This document shows, piece after piece, positions 23,351 through 34,323 of a stretch of 62,837 bases of DNA. The stretch spans positions 1 through 62,837 of the forward strand of contig JAOQAI010000020.1 in NCBI GenBank assembly GCA_025963645.1, given 5' to 3'. Within the stretch, counting starts at the first letter, position 1; every line of letters starts with the position of its first letter. Under the pieces are notes generated by a model. It had not been told where the DNA came from and ran no database searches. It saw only the letters and a program-made list of their open reading frames with translations. The stretch is from Flaviaestuariibacter sp. (GTDB lineage: Bacteria; Bacteroidota; Bacteroidia; Chitinophagales; Chitinophagaceae). A program made the translations under genes and the position numbers.

Positions 23351-26206
23351 ATGAAACAACGATTCCTGGTACTTGCCGGTGCCTTGTTGCTGAGCAGTTC
23401 CGCTGCCCTGTCGCAAGCAAAGCTGGTAGAGAAAGTGACCAAAACCGGCTCTGAGCTCGTGATCCCTTACGAAAAGTATGTATTGCCGAATGGTTTGACG
23501 GTGATCGTTCACGAAGACCATAGCGATCCCGTGGTGCATGTGGATGTGACCTATCACGTAGGTTCTGCCCGTGAAGAGATCGGCAAGTCCGGCTTTGCGC
23601 ATTTCTTCGAGCACATGCTGTTCCAGGGAAGCGACAACGTAGCGGATGAGCAGCATTTCAAGATCGTAACGGAAGCAGGCGGTACCTTGAATGGTAGCAC
23701 TAACCGCGACCGCACGAACTACTATGAAACCGTGCCCAGCAATCAATTGGAAAAAATGCTGTGGCTGGAAAGCGACCGCATGGGCTTTTTCCTCGATGCC
23801 GTAACCCAAAAGAAATTTGAAGTACAGCGCAGCACTGTAAAGAACGAGCGGGGACAGAGCTACGAGAACCGTCCGTATGGATTGACCTTTGAGAAGATCG
23901 GTCAAAACTTATATCCGTATGGTCACCCGTATAGCTGGCAAACAATCGGCTATGTAGAAGACCTGAACCGTGTGAATGTTGGCGATCTGAAGAACTTCTT
24001 CCTGCGCTGGTATGGGCCCAACAACGCTGCTATTACCATTGGTGGCGATGTAAAGACAGCCGACGTTATCAAATTGGTAGAAAAATACTTTGGCGCTATT
24101 CCACGTGGCCCGCAGGTTGATCCTGTGCAGGTACCGGCGGTAAAAGTGGACCAGACCCGCTATATCTCGTATGTAGATAATTATGCGAAGCTGCCCCTGT
24201 TAGCCATCACATATCCAACCGTTCCGGACTATCATGCTGACAAAGCAGCCCTGGGAGCCCTGGCGCAAGTATTAGGACAAGGCCGCAACTCTATCCTTTA
24301 CCAGCAACTCACAAAGAAGCAATTGGCGTTGCAAGCCAGCGCCGGTAGCTCTCTAAGCGAACTGGCTGGTGAGTTTTCTTTCCAGATCGTTCCGTCTCCG
24401 GGTAAAACACTGGCAGATATAGAAAAGCTGTTCAAGGCGTCGCTGGATTCATTTGAAGCCCGTGGCGTAACCGATGAGGACATCACTAAATTCAAGGGTG
24501 GTATCGAGTCCAGCCTGATCAATGGCTTGCAAAGCGTAGCCGGTAAAGTAACCCAATTGGCACAAGCGCAATACCTGACCGGCAACCCGAACAAGATCGG
24601 TGAGGTGCTGAAAATGTATAACTCTGTAACAAAAGCTGATGTAATCCGGGTGTATAACCAATACATCAAAGGCAAAAGCGCTGTCGTAATGAGCGTGCTT
24701 CCAAAAGGACAGGAGGCGATGATCGCCGCCGCTGATAATTTTACGATTGATACAACGCAGTATGTGCGCCCAAGCTATGGTTACGAAGGCTTGAAATATG
24801 TAAAAGGCAAAGAAGCTTTTGACCGCAAGAAGATGCCAGGCAATGGTCCGGCTCCTGTGGTTACTGTTCCTAAATTCTGGAGAAAGGATTTAGCAAACGG
24901 CGCCCGTGTTATTGGTACTGAAAACACCGAGATCCCAACCGTGACGCTTTCCATCACCATCCCTGGTGGTCATTTAGCGCAGGCAAACAACTTATCCAAA
25001 GTAGGACTGGCTTCTTACTTTACCGATATGATGGCGGAAGACACTAAGAACTACACCGCAGAACAATTTGGTGTAGAGCTGCAAAAGCTGGGAAGCTCAA
25101 TCTCTGTGGGAAGCACAACCGATGGCGTTGTTTTCTCTGTACAGACTTTAAAGAAGAACCTGGACCCAACGCTTGCCTTGTTGCAGGAGCGTATGTTCAA
25201 TCCAAAGTTCACCGAAGCTGCCTTCAGCCGCCTGAAGAACCAAAAGATGCAAGCCTTTAAGCAAGCAAAAGCGCAGCCGTCTGCAGTAGCCGATGCGGTG
25301 TTTGCTAAAGTGAACTACGGTGCAAACCATATCCTGGGTATGGATGAAGATGGAACAGAAGAAACCGTAAAGGCGATGACGCTGAGCGATATCGAAACTT
25401 ATTACAACAACTACATGACATCGGTAGATGCGAAAGTGGTAGTAGTAGGTGATATCAAAGAAGGTGAAGTATTGCCCAAGCTTACCTTCCTCGACAAATT
25501 ACCAAAGAAAAAGATCACGTTACCTAAGGTAGATGCTGCTCCGGTAGTGGACAAGACCAAAGTATATATGGTAGATGTGCCGAAGGCGGCGCAGTCGGAG
25601 TTTCGTGTAGGCTATGCTACCGGCTTGAAGTATGATGCTACCGGCGACTACTACAAATCAACCCTCTCCAACTTTGCATTGGGTGGCAACTTCAATAGCC
25701 GCCTGAACCTGAACCTGCGTGAAGACAAAGGCTGGACGTATGGCGCCAGCAGCGGTTTCTACGGTGATAAATACACCGGTGGATTCCAGTTCTCATCTGG
25801 TATCCGCGCCGATGCAACAGACAGCGCCCTGGTGGAAGTAATGAAAGAAGTGAATGCTTACATTGCCAGTGGACCTTCACAAGATGAAGTGGATTTCATG
25901 AAGAGCGCCATTGCCCAAAGCGATGCCCGCCGTTACGAGACCGGCTTCCAAAAGGCTGCCTTTATTGGTCGTATCCTGGATTATAACCTGCCGGCTAACT
26001 ATTTAGACCAGCAGCAAAAGATCCTGAAGAATATTACCAAAGAAGACATCAAGAAGACGTCTAACAAGTATATCCAACCGGCTAAGCTGAACATCCTTTT
26101 AGTAGGAGATAAAGCGAAGATCCTGGAAGGCGTGAAGAAGTTGGGATATGAAGTGGTGGAACTGGATGCTGACGGTAAGAAAGTTGGCGATAAGAAAGAG
26201 TTCTAA
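23351..26206 (+). CDS. M16 family zinc peptidase, two-lobed, secreted
   Basis: 951 residues with signal peptide (to about 22). The first M16 lobe has the inverted zinc motif HxxEH (His84, Glu87, His88 in 'FAHFFEHMLFQGS') and the distal Glu region 'KNERGQSYENRPYG'. A second pair of M16 domains starts near residue 515 and lacks the motif, so it probably shapes the chamber. Such pitrilysin-like enzymes degrade unfolded peptides in the periplasm. Single gene with a strong terminator. Confidence 0.93.
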   Translation: MKQRFLVLAGALLLSSSAALSQAKLVEKVTKTGSELVIPYEKYVLPNGLTVIVHEDHSDPVVHVDVTYHVGSAREEIGKSGFAHFFEHMLFQGSDNVADEQHFKIVTEAGGTLNGSTNRDRTNYYETVPSNQLEKMLWLESDRMGFFLDAVTQKKFEVQRSTVKNERGQSYENRPYGLTFEKIGQNLYPYGHPYSWQTIGYVEDLNRVNVGDLKNFFLRWYGPNNAAITIGGDVKTADVIKLVEKYFGAIPRGPQVDPVQVPAVKVDQTRYISYVDNYAKLPLLAITYPTVPDYHADKAALGALAQVLGQGRNSILYQQLTKKQLALQASAGSSLSELAGEFSFQIVPSPGKTLADIEKLFKASLDSFEARGVTDEDITKFKGGIESSLINGLQSVAGKVTQLAQAQYLTGNPNKIGEVLKMYNSVTKADVIRVYNQYIKGKSAVVMSVLPKGQEAMIAAADNFTIDTTQYVRPSYGYEGLKYVKGKEAFDRKKMPGNGPAPVVTVPKFWRKDLANGARVIGTENTEIPTVTLSITIPGGHLAQANNLSKVGLASYFTDMMAEDTKNYTAEQFGVELQKLGSSISVGSTTDGVVFSVQTLKKNLDPTLALLQERMFNPKFTEAAFSRLKNQKMQAFKQAKAQPSAVADAVFAKVNYGANHILGMDEDGTEETVKAMTLSDIETYYNNYMTSVDAKVVVVGDIKEGEVLPKLTFLDKLPKKKITLPKVDAAPVVDKTKVYMVDVPKAAQSEFRVGYATGLKYDATGDYYKSTLSNFALGGNFNSRLNLNLREDKGWTYGASSGFYGDKYTGGFQFSSGIRADATDSALVEVMKEVNAYIASGPSQDEVDFMKSAIAQSDARRYETGFQKAAFIGRILDYNLPANYLDQQQKILKNITKEDIKKTSNKYIQPAKLNILLVGDKAKILEGVKKLGYEVVELDADGKKVGDKKEF

Positions 26207-26207
26207 G

Positions 26208-26242
26208 CACAGCTTGTAGGAACACGCTTCCCGGCGTGTTCG
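26208..26242. repeat. TGTAGGAACACGC-type intergenic repeat, short copy
   Basis: TGTAGGAACACGCTTCCCGG and GCGTGTTC form a hairpin. The sequence is nearly the same as the left arm of the element at 38345. Confidence 0.55.
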
Positions 26243-26255
26243 CTGATCTTTATAT

Positions 26256-26289
26256 AAAAAGTCCCTCCTGGCAGCAGGAGGGACTTTTT
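26256..26289. terminator. terminator after the M16 peptidase
   Basis: Stem AAAAAGTCCCTCCTG / CAGGAGGGACTTTTT, 15 pairs, T-rich both ways; serves both convergent genes. Confidence 0.9.
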
Positions 26290-26332
26290 ATTTTGAGGTA
26301 ATTTAATCGACGATAAGGAAAGGAGTGGTTGG

Positions 26333-27388
26333 TTACGTTTTAATGACTTCAAATCCTTCCTTCATTTTTAACAAGGGTCGTTCAAAATAATAGAAGGATA
26401 AACCAGCTGTAACTACCGTTAGGATAATGACAGTCATAAGTTTAAGTACAGCTGAATCATTAATAATAGCGTTTCTTGAAATCAGTTCAATAATAGGCGT
26501 ATGATACATATATAGCCCATAAGAGGTGGAACCTAGATACCTGAAGATTTTGGGTTCTGTATAACTCAAATCAGTAAAGACCATATAAAAGAAGAGTATC
26601 AGTAGTGGCGCTATGAAAATATATTTTTTGAATAACGCTTTCCATAAGGTAGTAAAATCGCTATTGTCCATCAGCATTAACACGCATAAGAGTAGAGCAA
26701 TGGAAGCCCAAAGAAAGAACTTAGGCCATCGAAAGGAGAACGGTTTGTAATGGTGTCTGTAAGCGATCAATCCGCCTATCGCTAAAAAGTCGCAACGGCT
26801 TAGCGTATGACAGTAAAGCGTCATCCACGGCCATTGTATGTGATGGAACGCATACCAGCGAAACCCGATACTGCCGATGATAATGAAGCCAAATAGATAA
26901 GGAAGCAAACGGTGCGGCAGCACGGCGATCAGTAACGGAATGACCAGGTAAAAATGCTCCTCAATACATAGCGACCATAACGGGTTTAGGATGCCTACTG
27001 TCCAATCGCCTTTGGTAATAAGCCAAAAATTACCGGTAAATGTCAGGAAGCTAAAATAATTAATCTCTTCATGCCGATAAAGAAAAAAGGCAAGCGCAAC
27101 GATAACAAAATAGAGTGGAAAGATGCGCAGCGTACGCCTGATATAAAACCTGCCCAAGCCAATAGTGTTCGTCAACTTTTTTTCATTTACCAGTAGGTAA
27201 ACGATCAAAAATCCGCTGATCACAAAAAAGAGATCTACACCCAATGTAAGGTTATGAACAATTCGTTGCAGCCAAAAGGGCAAACCGTTTTGGACGTTTA
27301 GGGTGCTATGGTAGATAATAAGCGAAAGAGCGGCCAAAAAGCGCAGGGTATCTAATCCTTTAAAATGTATTCGATGTGATCGCTCCAC
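26333..27388 (-). CDS. acyltransferase 3 family membrane protein (OafA/YrhL-like)
   Basis: 351 residues, about ten membrane helices. Family start 'LDTLRFLAALSLIIYHS' holds the catalytic-type His; 'GVDLFFVISGFLI' and 'RRTLRIFPLYFV' are further hallmarks, and 'LWSLCIEEHFYLVIPLL' is the conserved W-S-x-x-x-E-x-x-F/Y-Y block. It moves acetyl or other acyl groups across the membrane onto surface sugars. Not next to a glycan locus. Confidence 0.9.
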   Translation of the reverse strand: MERSHRIHFKGLDTLRFLAALSLIIYHSTLNVQNGLPFWLQRIVHNLTLGVDLFFVISGFLIVYLLVNEKKLTNTIGLGRFYIRRTLRIFPLYFVIVALAFFLYRHEEINYFSFLTFTGNFWLITKGDWTVGILNPLWSLCIEEHFYLVIPLLIAVLPHRLLPYLFGFIIIGSIGFRWYAFHHIQWPWMTLYCHTLSRCDFLAIGGLIAYRHHYKPFSFRWPKFFLWASIALLLCVLMLMDNSDFTTLWKALFKKYIFIAPLLILFFYMVFTDLSYTEPKIFRYLGSTSYGLYMYHTPIIELISRNAIINDSAVLKLMTVIILTVVTAGLSFYYFERPLLKMKEGFEVIKT

Positions 27389-27748
27389 CTATAATATTGA
27401 TTCGTTGTGTAAGTGTCGAATATAGCAAAGCTTTGTGAGGGGGATAAAGTAGTTGAGAAAGCGGATTCAAATCATAACAAAAAAAATCCCCTCTTTTGAG
27501 GGGATCAATTTTTTCAGGCGTTTGTCGGTAATCGGTTTTAGGTTTTTAAGTCGCCTGGATTTTTAGGTCTTTCTACAGGATGTTTGGATCACGGTTTTTC
27601 TTTCGGATTGGACTGGTCTTTTGTCGGAATTGGATTCAAATAGTTTTCATTGGATACGGATACTGTAATAATACGCAGCCATAAAATTTTTAGATTTCAA
27701 AAAAAGGGTATTTTCTTAAAAATAGGCGGAATTACTTAGTGTCCATTA
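27389..27748. other. 360-base gap, T-rich, with one terminator
   Basis: Holds the terminator at 27479 for the response regulator and about 200 bases of GT-rich sequence with scattered TTTTT and GGATTT runs (27520-27700). I see no frame or repeat of note in it. Confidence 0.4.
27479..27505 (-). terminator. terminator of the response-regulator transcript
   Basis: Minus strand: stem ATCCCCTC / GAGGGGAT, loop AAAA, followed by a run of T. Confidence 0.8.
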
Positions 27749-28204
27749 TCAAACAGCCTTAAAAGGCAGGAATTCTCCGTTTGTAAAATAACTATCAGCA
27801 ATTAGTTGAGGAGCATCCCAATCCATAGCCAGGATAGTTCGAATAGAAGAAACTAAGGCGCCATAACTAGAAGGCTTTTGCAGGTAAAGATGAGCGCCAA
27901 AGCCATAGGCTTTTTGGATCTGAACGTTTTGTTCGGCGCAGCTATACATTACCACAGGAAGCGCCTCGTAGCGGGAAAGCCCTCTGATCTCGCTTATACA
28001 CTCAAAGCCGCTCTTTTTAGGCATATTGATGTCCATAAAAACAAGGTCGGGTTCAATGGCATCAAGTGTTTGGATAAGCACATCGCAATCGCTGACAAAA
28101 TGAAGCTGAACAGTAGAGGACACATCCGCCAGGGCTTTCCGGAAAATGAAACAATCATCCGGGTCGTCGTCTACAAAAACTATTTTTCTAATGCCAAATC
28201 TCAT
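27749..28204 (-). CDS. single-domain response regulator
   Basis: 151 residues, receiver only: 'KIVFVDDDPDD', phospho-acceptor Asp in 'DLVFMDINMPKKSG', 'VVMYSCA' in place of the usual Thr/Ser block, and Lys in 'LYLQKPSS'. No output domain. Third such regulator in the window (with those at 10970 and 20171). Confidence 0.9.
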   Translation of the reverse strand: MRFGIRKIVFVDDDPDDCFIFRKALADVSSTVQLHFVSDCDVLIQTLDAIEPDLVFMDINMPKKSGFECISEIRGLSRYEALPVVMYSCAEQNVQIQKAYGFGAHLYLQKPSSYGALVSSIRTILAMDWDAPQLIADSYFTNGEFLPFKAV

Positions 28205-28420
28205 ATAATCTTTTTTACAATGTGGTAAAGAGGTCGCTCAGAGATAAGTCAATAAAGAACTAGCTGTGAAGGATATTGAAGGTAGTATTTCTATACGCCG
28301 GCTGCTTGTTAAATCCGGCGCTTTCCGTTAGCAACGAAGGCCAATGCAATGAATTTGGCGCTGAAAGCAACATCCATGTTTACCTTTAGCGTTTACTCTT
28401 AATCACTAAAAAGCATAATT

Positions 28421-28831
28421 ATGATTCGCAATGCAACAGCCGTATGGAATGGCTCCGGAAAAGAAGGAACGGGTACGTTAAGCACCCAAAGCGGGGTATT
28501 GGATGGCACCCAATATTCATTCAACACCCGTTTTGCTGAAGGAAAAGGCACGAACCCCGAGGAATTAGTGGCGGCGGCGCATGCCGGTTGTTTTACCATG
28601 AAGCTGAGCTTTGTGCTGAACGAAGCGGGCTTTACGGCTGATAAGTTGGAGACCAGGTGCGATATCACTTTTGAGAATGGCTCTATCACCAAGTCGCACC
28701 TTACGGTTTCAGGCACCGTGCCTAATGTGAGTCAGGAGCAATGGGACGCTGCCGTTAAGAATGCAGAAGAAAACTGCCCGATCTCAAAACTGCTGAACAC
28801 GGCTATTTCTTCGGAAGCAAAGCTGGGATAA
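28421..28831 (+). CDS. OsmC family peroxiredoxin-like protein
   Basis: 136 residues. Both active-site cysteines are in place: 'AAAHAGCFTM' (near residue 60) and 'ENCPISKLL' (near 124). OsmC proteins reduce organic hydroperoxides and are induced by osmotic or oxidative stress. Single gene, terminator behind it. Confidence 0.92.
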   Translation: MIRNATAVWNGSGKEGTGTLSTQSGVLDGTQYSFNTRFAEGKGTNPEELVAAAHAGCFTMKLSFVLNEAGFTADKLETRCDITFENGSITKSHLTVSGTVPNVSQEQWDAAVKNAEENCPISKLLNTAISSEAKLG

Positions 28832-28834
28832 GAG

Positions 28835-28896
28835 AAGTTTGAAGTTTGTAGTTTGGGGTTGGGTTGCCTTAATGCAATCTGGCTTCAAACTTTTTT
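28835..28896 (+). terminator. terminator after osmC-like gene
   Basis: Arms AAGTTTGAAG / CTTCAAACTT with a 38-base loop, then a T-run. Confidence 0.6.
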
Positions 28897-28952
28897 GTTT
28901 AGACCATTGCGTGGTAAACCTCTAAACACAAAACCCCAAACCTGAAATTGTA

Positions 28953-30071
28953 TTATCGCAGCGTTTTCAAAAAGAAGTCCTTATTGAAGCGCAGGAACAC
29001 AGAGTAGCCATACTCCAGGAATTTGTTGCGGAGATCATAATAAGGTTCTAACCGCATGTCAATGGCTACGTTATTGAACAATTGCTTGTTGTAGATAAAA
29101 GTGGCAAAGACCAGCTCCCGCTCCGGTTCGCCATAGCCGATCTTCTTCTCCGAGATGGAATTGTAAAGGGGCAACCCTTGCGGCCCGTAAAATTTATTTC
29201 CTCTCCAGTACCGGAGGTCCAAATCAATATTGATACGGCTCTTTAACGTCAGTGTTGAAAGCCAGCCGGTGCCCCGGTTATACAATTGTTGCTTGGTGCC
29301 GGAGATATTGCGGTAGTAAACAAAGTAGTGATCAGTATTGATGCCTCGTATAAAACCACCCTTGTTGTTTGTATGCAACGATAACCCGATAGCGGTATTC
29401 ATCAGCGACTCAATCGGCGTGGTAAGGCTGGAGATCTGGCCGCCTTTATGCGCTATGAGCAGCTGTGCCGGAATTTCAAATGATACGCCCGGTCTGTCTA
29501 CCAGCTTTGTGCGGGTAGAAAATCCTGTTGTCAGCTCTTCGCGAAAAGGATCGTTGAGAACAATAGCTTTTCGCCAGTCAATGAACCAGTCCATCCAAAA
29601 TCGTTTCTTATTCAGCGTTAGCTGTAAGCCTTGCTCATTGCGGGCCGAGATGATGCGTTCGATATTATAGATCGGCTCCACCAAACGGTGGTTCAGCGCC
29701 CCCTCTAAGGTGCCCATAATAAAGGTGAGACTCTTCTTCTGGTATTTTGCCGTGAAAACAGGTTCTACTTCAAAATAGCCGGGGCGCCCAAACTCACGGC
29801 GCAGGAAGATGCCGCCTTTAAAAGAAATCTTATCATTCAGCTGGTATTTGATTTGGGGTATAAGTTGGTAACCCAGCAGCGTGTAGCTGTTAGGAATATC
29901 GCCAAACCATTCGTAGTTACGGAGATAATTGAGATTATCAATAGAAAGGCTAAACCTGCCGGAGTCCTGGGCTTGAAGGGTAGCGGTATCTCTGAAAATG
30001 GGGTATTCGGTTTGTGCATTACCGGTAAGGGAGAAGAGAAAGACGATAAACAGCACCGGGATTTTTTTCAT
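28953..30071 (-). CDS. outer-membrane beta-barrel protein, unknown
   Basis: 372 residues: signal peptide (MKKIPVLFIVFLFSLTGNA), then alternating strands over the whole length ('FTAKYQKKSLTFIMGTLEG', 'NKGGFIRGINTDHYFVYYR', 'INIDLDLRYWRGNKFYG'), finishing with 'GYSVFLRFNKDFFLKTLR'. This fits a 14- to 16-stranded outer-membrane barrel. No transport partner is adjacent. Confidence 0.65.
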   Translation of the reverse strand: MKKIPVLFIVFLFSLTGNAQTEYPIFRDTATLQAQDSGRFSLSIDNLNYLRNYEWFGDIPNSYTLLGYQLIPQIKYQLNDKISFKGGIFLRREFGRPGYFEVEPVFTAKYQKKSLTFIMGTLEGALNHRLVEPIYNIERIISARNEQGLQLTLNKKRFWMDWFIDWRKAIVLNDPFREELTTGFSTRTKLVDRPGVSFEIPAQLLIAHKGGQISSLTTPIESLMNTAIGLSLHTNNKGGFIRGINTDHYFVYYRNISGTKQQLYNRGTGWLSTLTLKSRINIDLDLRYWRGNKFYGPQGLPLYNSISEKKIGYGEPERELVFATFIYNKQLFNNVAIDMRLEPYYDLRNKFLEYGYSVFLRFNKDFFLKTLR

Positions 30072-30248
30072 ATAGGCAATCGCTAAGCTTGATTAAGGGA
30101 GGAAGGTAAAAAGAAACACGCAACCGCGGATAAGAAATGATGTACTGTCCTTTTTATAGCTCTTCCCTTAAAAAATTGGCGGGTGCAAACAGCAATACGG
30201 CACAATTTTTACCCCCTTATACTATCTCTTAATCATAAATTGGTAACA

Positions 30249-30524
30249 ATGGCAAACAAACAAAGCCCGCAAACGGATAACGGTCGCAACCAGAATCAAC
30301 GCAGCAGTGGAAATAATGGCCAGAAAGGCGGTAATGGAAACAGCCGTCAAACAGAGGGCATCGTGCAGCCTGCCGGTAATAGTTCAAAAGGCAACAGCCA
30401 TAAAACAAACGACATGGGCAAAACCACTGGCGATCAACGTAAGGAAGGCGGTGCCCAGCAGGCAGCAGAACGCCGCGATGACCGGAACGGAAGCACTGGT
30501 GGCGCCATCCGCAGTGGCCGTTAA
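30249..30524 (+). CDS. disordered Gly/Asn/Gln-rich small protein 1
   Basis: 91 residues from the ATG at 30249, almost without hydrophobic residues and rich in N, G, Q, S, K ('GNNGQKGGNGNSRQTEG'). First of four small hydrophilic genes in a row. Low complexity and solubility recall KGG-type stress proteins and hydrophilins, but I cannot assign a family. Confidence 0.6.
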   Translation: MANKQSPQTDNGRNQNQRSSGNNGQKGGNGNSRQTEGIVQPAGNSSKGNSHKTNDMGKTTGDQRKEGGAQQAAERRDDRNGSTGGAIRSGR

Positions 30525-30576
30525 GAGCCCGTTTTTATACCCCGTATCCTTTATTTCTTAATCAAAAATGTGTGTT

Positions 30577-30816
30577 ATGGAAAATTCGAGAGGACAGAAC
30601 AAGAACAGTAATGAAGGTCAGGATCAACAAAAAGAACGCCTGTCTAACCCAAGCACGGTGGGCGGACGGCAGAACACCGGCAGCGGTATGAAGAATACTT
30701 CCGGCGGCACAACGGATGTTGGTCGCAACCGTCAGGGCGGCAGCAGTGGCTCCAGCATTTCTACTAAGCGCAGCGTGAGCGGCTCTGACTATGATGGCCA
30801 GGTATCGCCGGGATAA
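30577..30816 (+). CDS. disordered Gly/Ser/Asn-rich small protein 2
   Basis: 79 residues from the ATG at 30577 (an ATG three codons earlier is possible). Same composition as the gene before it, 52 bases away, with a similar leader (TTATTTCTTAATCA... here, TATCTCTTAATCA... there). Shares 'G..QNTGSGMKNTSGG' style repeats. Followed by a bidirectional terminator. Confidence 0.6.
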   Translation: MENSRGQNKNSNEGQDQQKERLSNPSTVGGRQNTGSGMKNTSGGTTDVGRNRQGGSSGSSISTKRSVSGSDYDGQVSPG

Positions 30817-30860
30817 TGTAAAATGAAATAAGTTAAGTAACGAGTTCGTATCGTTCATTA

Positions 30861-30901
30861 AAAAAACCTCATAATTGCCCTCAGCTGTTATGAGGTTTTT
30901 T
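30861..30901. terminator. bidirectional terminator
   Basis: Stem AAAAAACCTCATAA / TTATGAGGTTTTTT, 14 pairs, loop of 13. Confidence 0.85.
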
Positions 30902-31072
30902 AGTGCCATAAATCTGTGTTGACTTCCTTCTACACGAACGCTCTACGGCTGAGCGGGATGTTTTCGCCTTTAGATGACATTGCCGCAGAAAGATGAAACA
31001 AGACGCTGGGGCACAATGTTTTTATATAGCCCTGTACTCTTAACAATTATTCTTTATTTAAAAAACACAGTT

Positions 31073-31477
31073 ATGGACAATCAAAGAAACCAGGATCAGG
31101 GCAGCATGTCTAACCAGGATTCGCAGAGCCAGCAGGGCTTAGGGGGACAAAGCCAGCAGACCAGCAGCCAGGGTGGTAGCGACCAGAACAGGGGTTCGGG
31201 CAATCAATCAGAAGGCGGTGGCATGGGTAACTCGGGTTCCGATATGGGACGCTCCGGCGGTATGGAAGGTGGCGGGTCTCAGCGCGGCTCCGAAGGCTTA
31301 GGCGGACAAAGCCAGGGGACCAGTAGTGGTCAATCCGGCATGGGCAATCAAAGCGAGCGCTCTTCAGGTTCCGATTACGGCTCTTCTTCCGGCGACGAAA
31401 TAAGCAGCGGCGACAGCGGTCGTGGCGGCACCAGCCAATCAGGTGGCGAGTCCGGTCGTGGACCAGGCGGTATGTAA
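31073..31477 (+). CDS. disordered Gly/Ser/Gln-rich protein 3
   Basis: 134 residues from the ATG at 31073, no hydrophobic core. The internal repeat 'GLGGQSQQTSS' / 'GLGGQSQGTSS' occurs about 50 residues apart, and 'GGGMGNSGSDMGRSGGM' is mirrored by later Met-Gly-Asn units. Predicted fully disordered. The leader TTCTTTATTTAAAAAACACAGTT resembles those of the two preceding genes, so these are probably paralogues under common control. Confidence 0.6.
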   Translation: MDNQRNQDQGSMSNQDSQSQQGLGGQSQQTSSQGGSDQNRGSGNQSEGGGMGNSGSDMGRSGGMEGGGSQRGSEGLGGQSQGTSSGQSGMGNQSERSSGSDYGSSSGDEISSGDSGRGGTSQSGGESGRGPGGM

Positions 31478-31513
31478 TTACCGCTCGATAGCTTGTTATA
31501 GTTAATGAATGCG

Positions 31514-31544
31514 GCAACGCCCTGTACTCTTTACAGGGCGTTGC
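31514..31544. other. strong hairpin between small genes
   Basis: Perfect 13-pair stem GCAACGCCCTGTA / TACAGGGCGTTGC, loop CTCTT, without a U-tract; 18 bases before the next ATG. Could stabilise the upstream mRNA or gate translation of the next gene. Confidence 0.6.
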
Positions 31545-31561
31545 TAATAAAATCATTTTAT

Positions 31562-31759
31562 ATGAAAGAGGATAAAGACGACCACCCGCTGGCTTACCCG
31601 AAGCCTACGGAAACGGATTCGCAAATGAAAGAGCAGGGCGAGTACCTGCAACGGGATAGCAGCCGCTTAACCACGCAGCAGTCGGGTAATGATGCGGAGC
31701 AGGATATTCAGCAGATGAAGGATGCGAACGGGCAGGATGAGACGGAGGGGATACCGTGA
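31562..31759 (+). CDS. small acidic hydrophilic protein 4
   Basis: 65 residues, charged and Gln/Asp/Glu-rich ('KEDKDDHPLAYPKPTETD', 'DAEQDIQQMKDANGQDE'), no hydrophobic segment. Fourth member of the hydrophilic cluster, acidic where the others are near neutral or basic. Family unknown. Confidence 0.55.
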   Translation: MKEDKDDHPLAYPKPTETDSQMKEQGEYLQRDSSRLTTQQSGNDAEQDIQQMKDANGQDETEGIP

Positions 31760-31834
31760 GTGGAGAGATAAATTGCAAGTAGTTTTACTTGTTTATATTA
31801 TTTGAACTACTTGCAATTCAAAATAGTAAGCCGA

Positions 31835-32308
31835 TCAGCGCCCAATTAGCTTTAGTAAAATTCTTAGATATAAAGGTCGTTTAGGAGCAATCTCTTTCCA
31901 AACTCTAATACATGTCGTGCCCTCAAAGTTTGAGAGTAAATGTGTTGCGTTGTCTTGTTTATTTACAAGAGATAAATCCCATTTAGGGTTTATAGTATTC
32001 AATGGGATACCTAATGTTACTAAATCATACTTTTCCCTTAATCCAAAAGGTTTTTCGCTTAAAGTGCCAAAGAGATTGTCAGGAATTTTCAATTCTATCG
32101 AACCTAATATTTTGTCGTAGTTCTCAATTATCTGCTGTAGGAATTGTTTTTGAAGCTTGGATGGTAATATGCCAAAGGAGTTAGTCTTGAAAAAGATATG
32201 GACTTTCTTTTCTGATATAGGAAGAACCTTCTCGCAACTGTAACTCAAATCTCCTTCAAAGTCTTGAAACTCTAGCTCTCCCAAATCAGAATCGAAATCT
32301 TTTTTCAT
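31835..32308 (-). CDS. hypothetical protein, AT-rich
   Basis: 157 residues, soluble. Acidic start (MKKDFDSDLGELEFQDFEGD) followed by mixed alpha/beta sequence, basic at the end. Its stop is 76 bases past the previous gene (convergent), and its start 23 bases after the acyl-CoA ligase stop, so it may be the last gene of that transcript. AT-rich. Size and style resemble immunity-type proteins such as the SUKH gene at 34324, but no motif proves it. Confidence 0.5.
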   Translation of the reverse strand: MKKDFDSDLGELEFQDFEGDLSYSCEKVLPISEKKVHIFFKTNSFGILPSKLQKQFLQQIIENYDKILGSIELKIPDNLFGTLSEKPFGLREKYDLVTLGIPLNTINPKWDLSLVNKQDNATHLLSNFEGTTCIRVWKEIAPKRPLYLRILLKLIGR

Positions 32309-32331
32309 TTTTAATACTTTACGATCAGATT

Positions 32332-34116
<1,785 letters not shown>

Positions 34117-34323
34117 ATAGCAATGGCTTTTCTTGTTTGATGATGCGGCAGCAAGCGGTGGTGCCGCTGAAGCACTAAAGTAAAAAAGTCCGGTGGAAGG
34201 CGGTAGGAAAGTTTTGGAGGGCTTTGTTTGGTGAAGAGATTATTTCATATTCTTTAGGATTATTTATTCTCTATTTTGGGGTGTATTTAGATCAATTGTT
34301 TACATCAACTATTTTAAAGGCTA

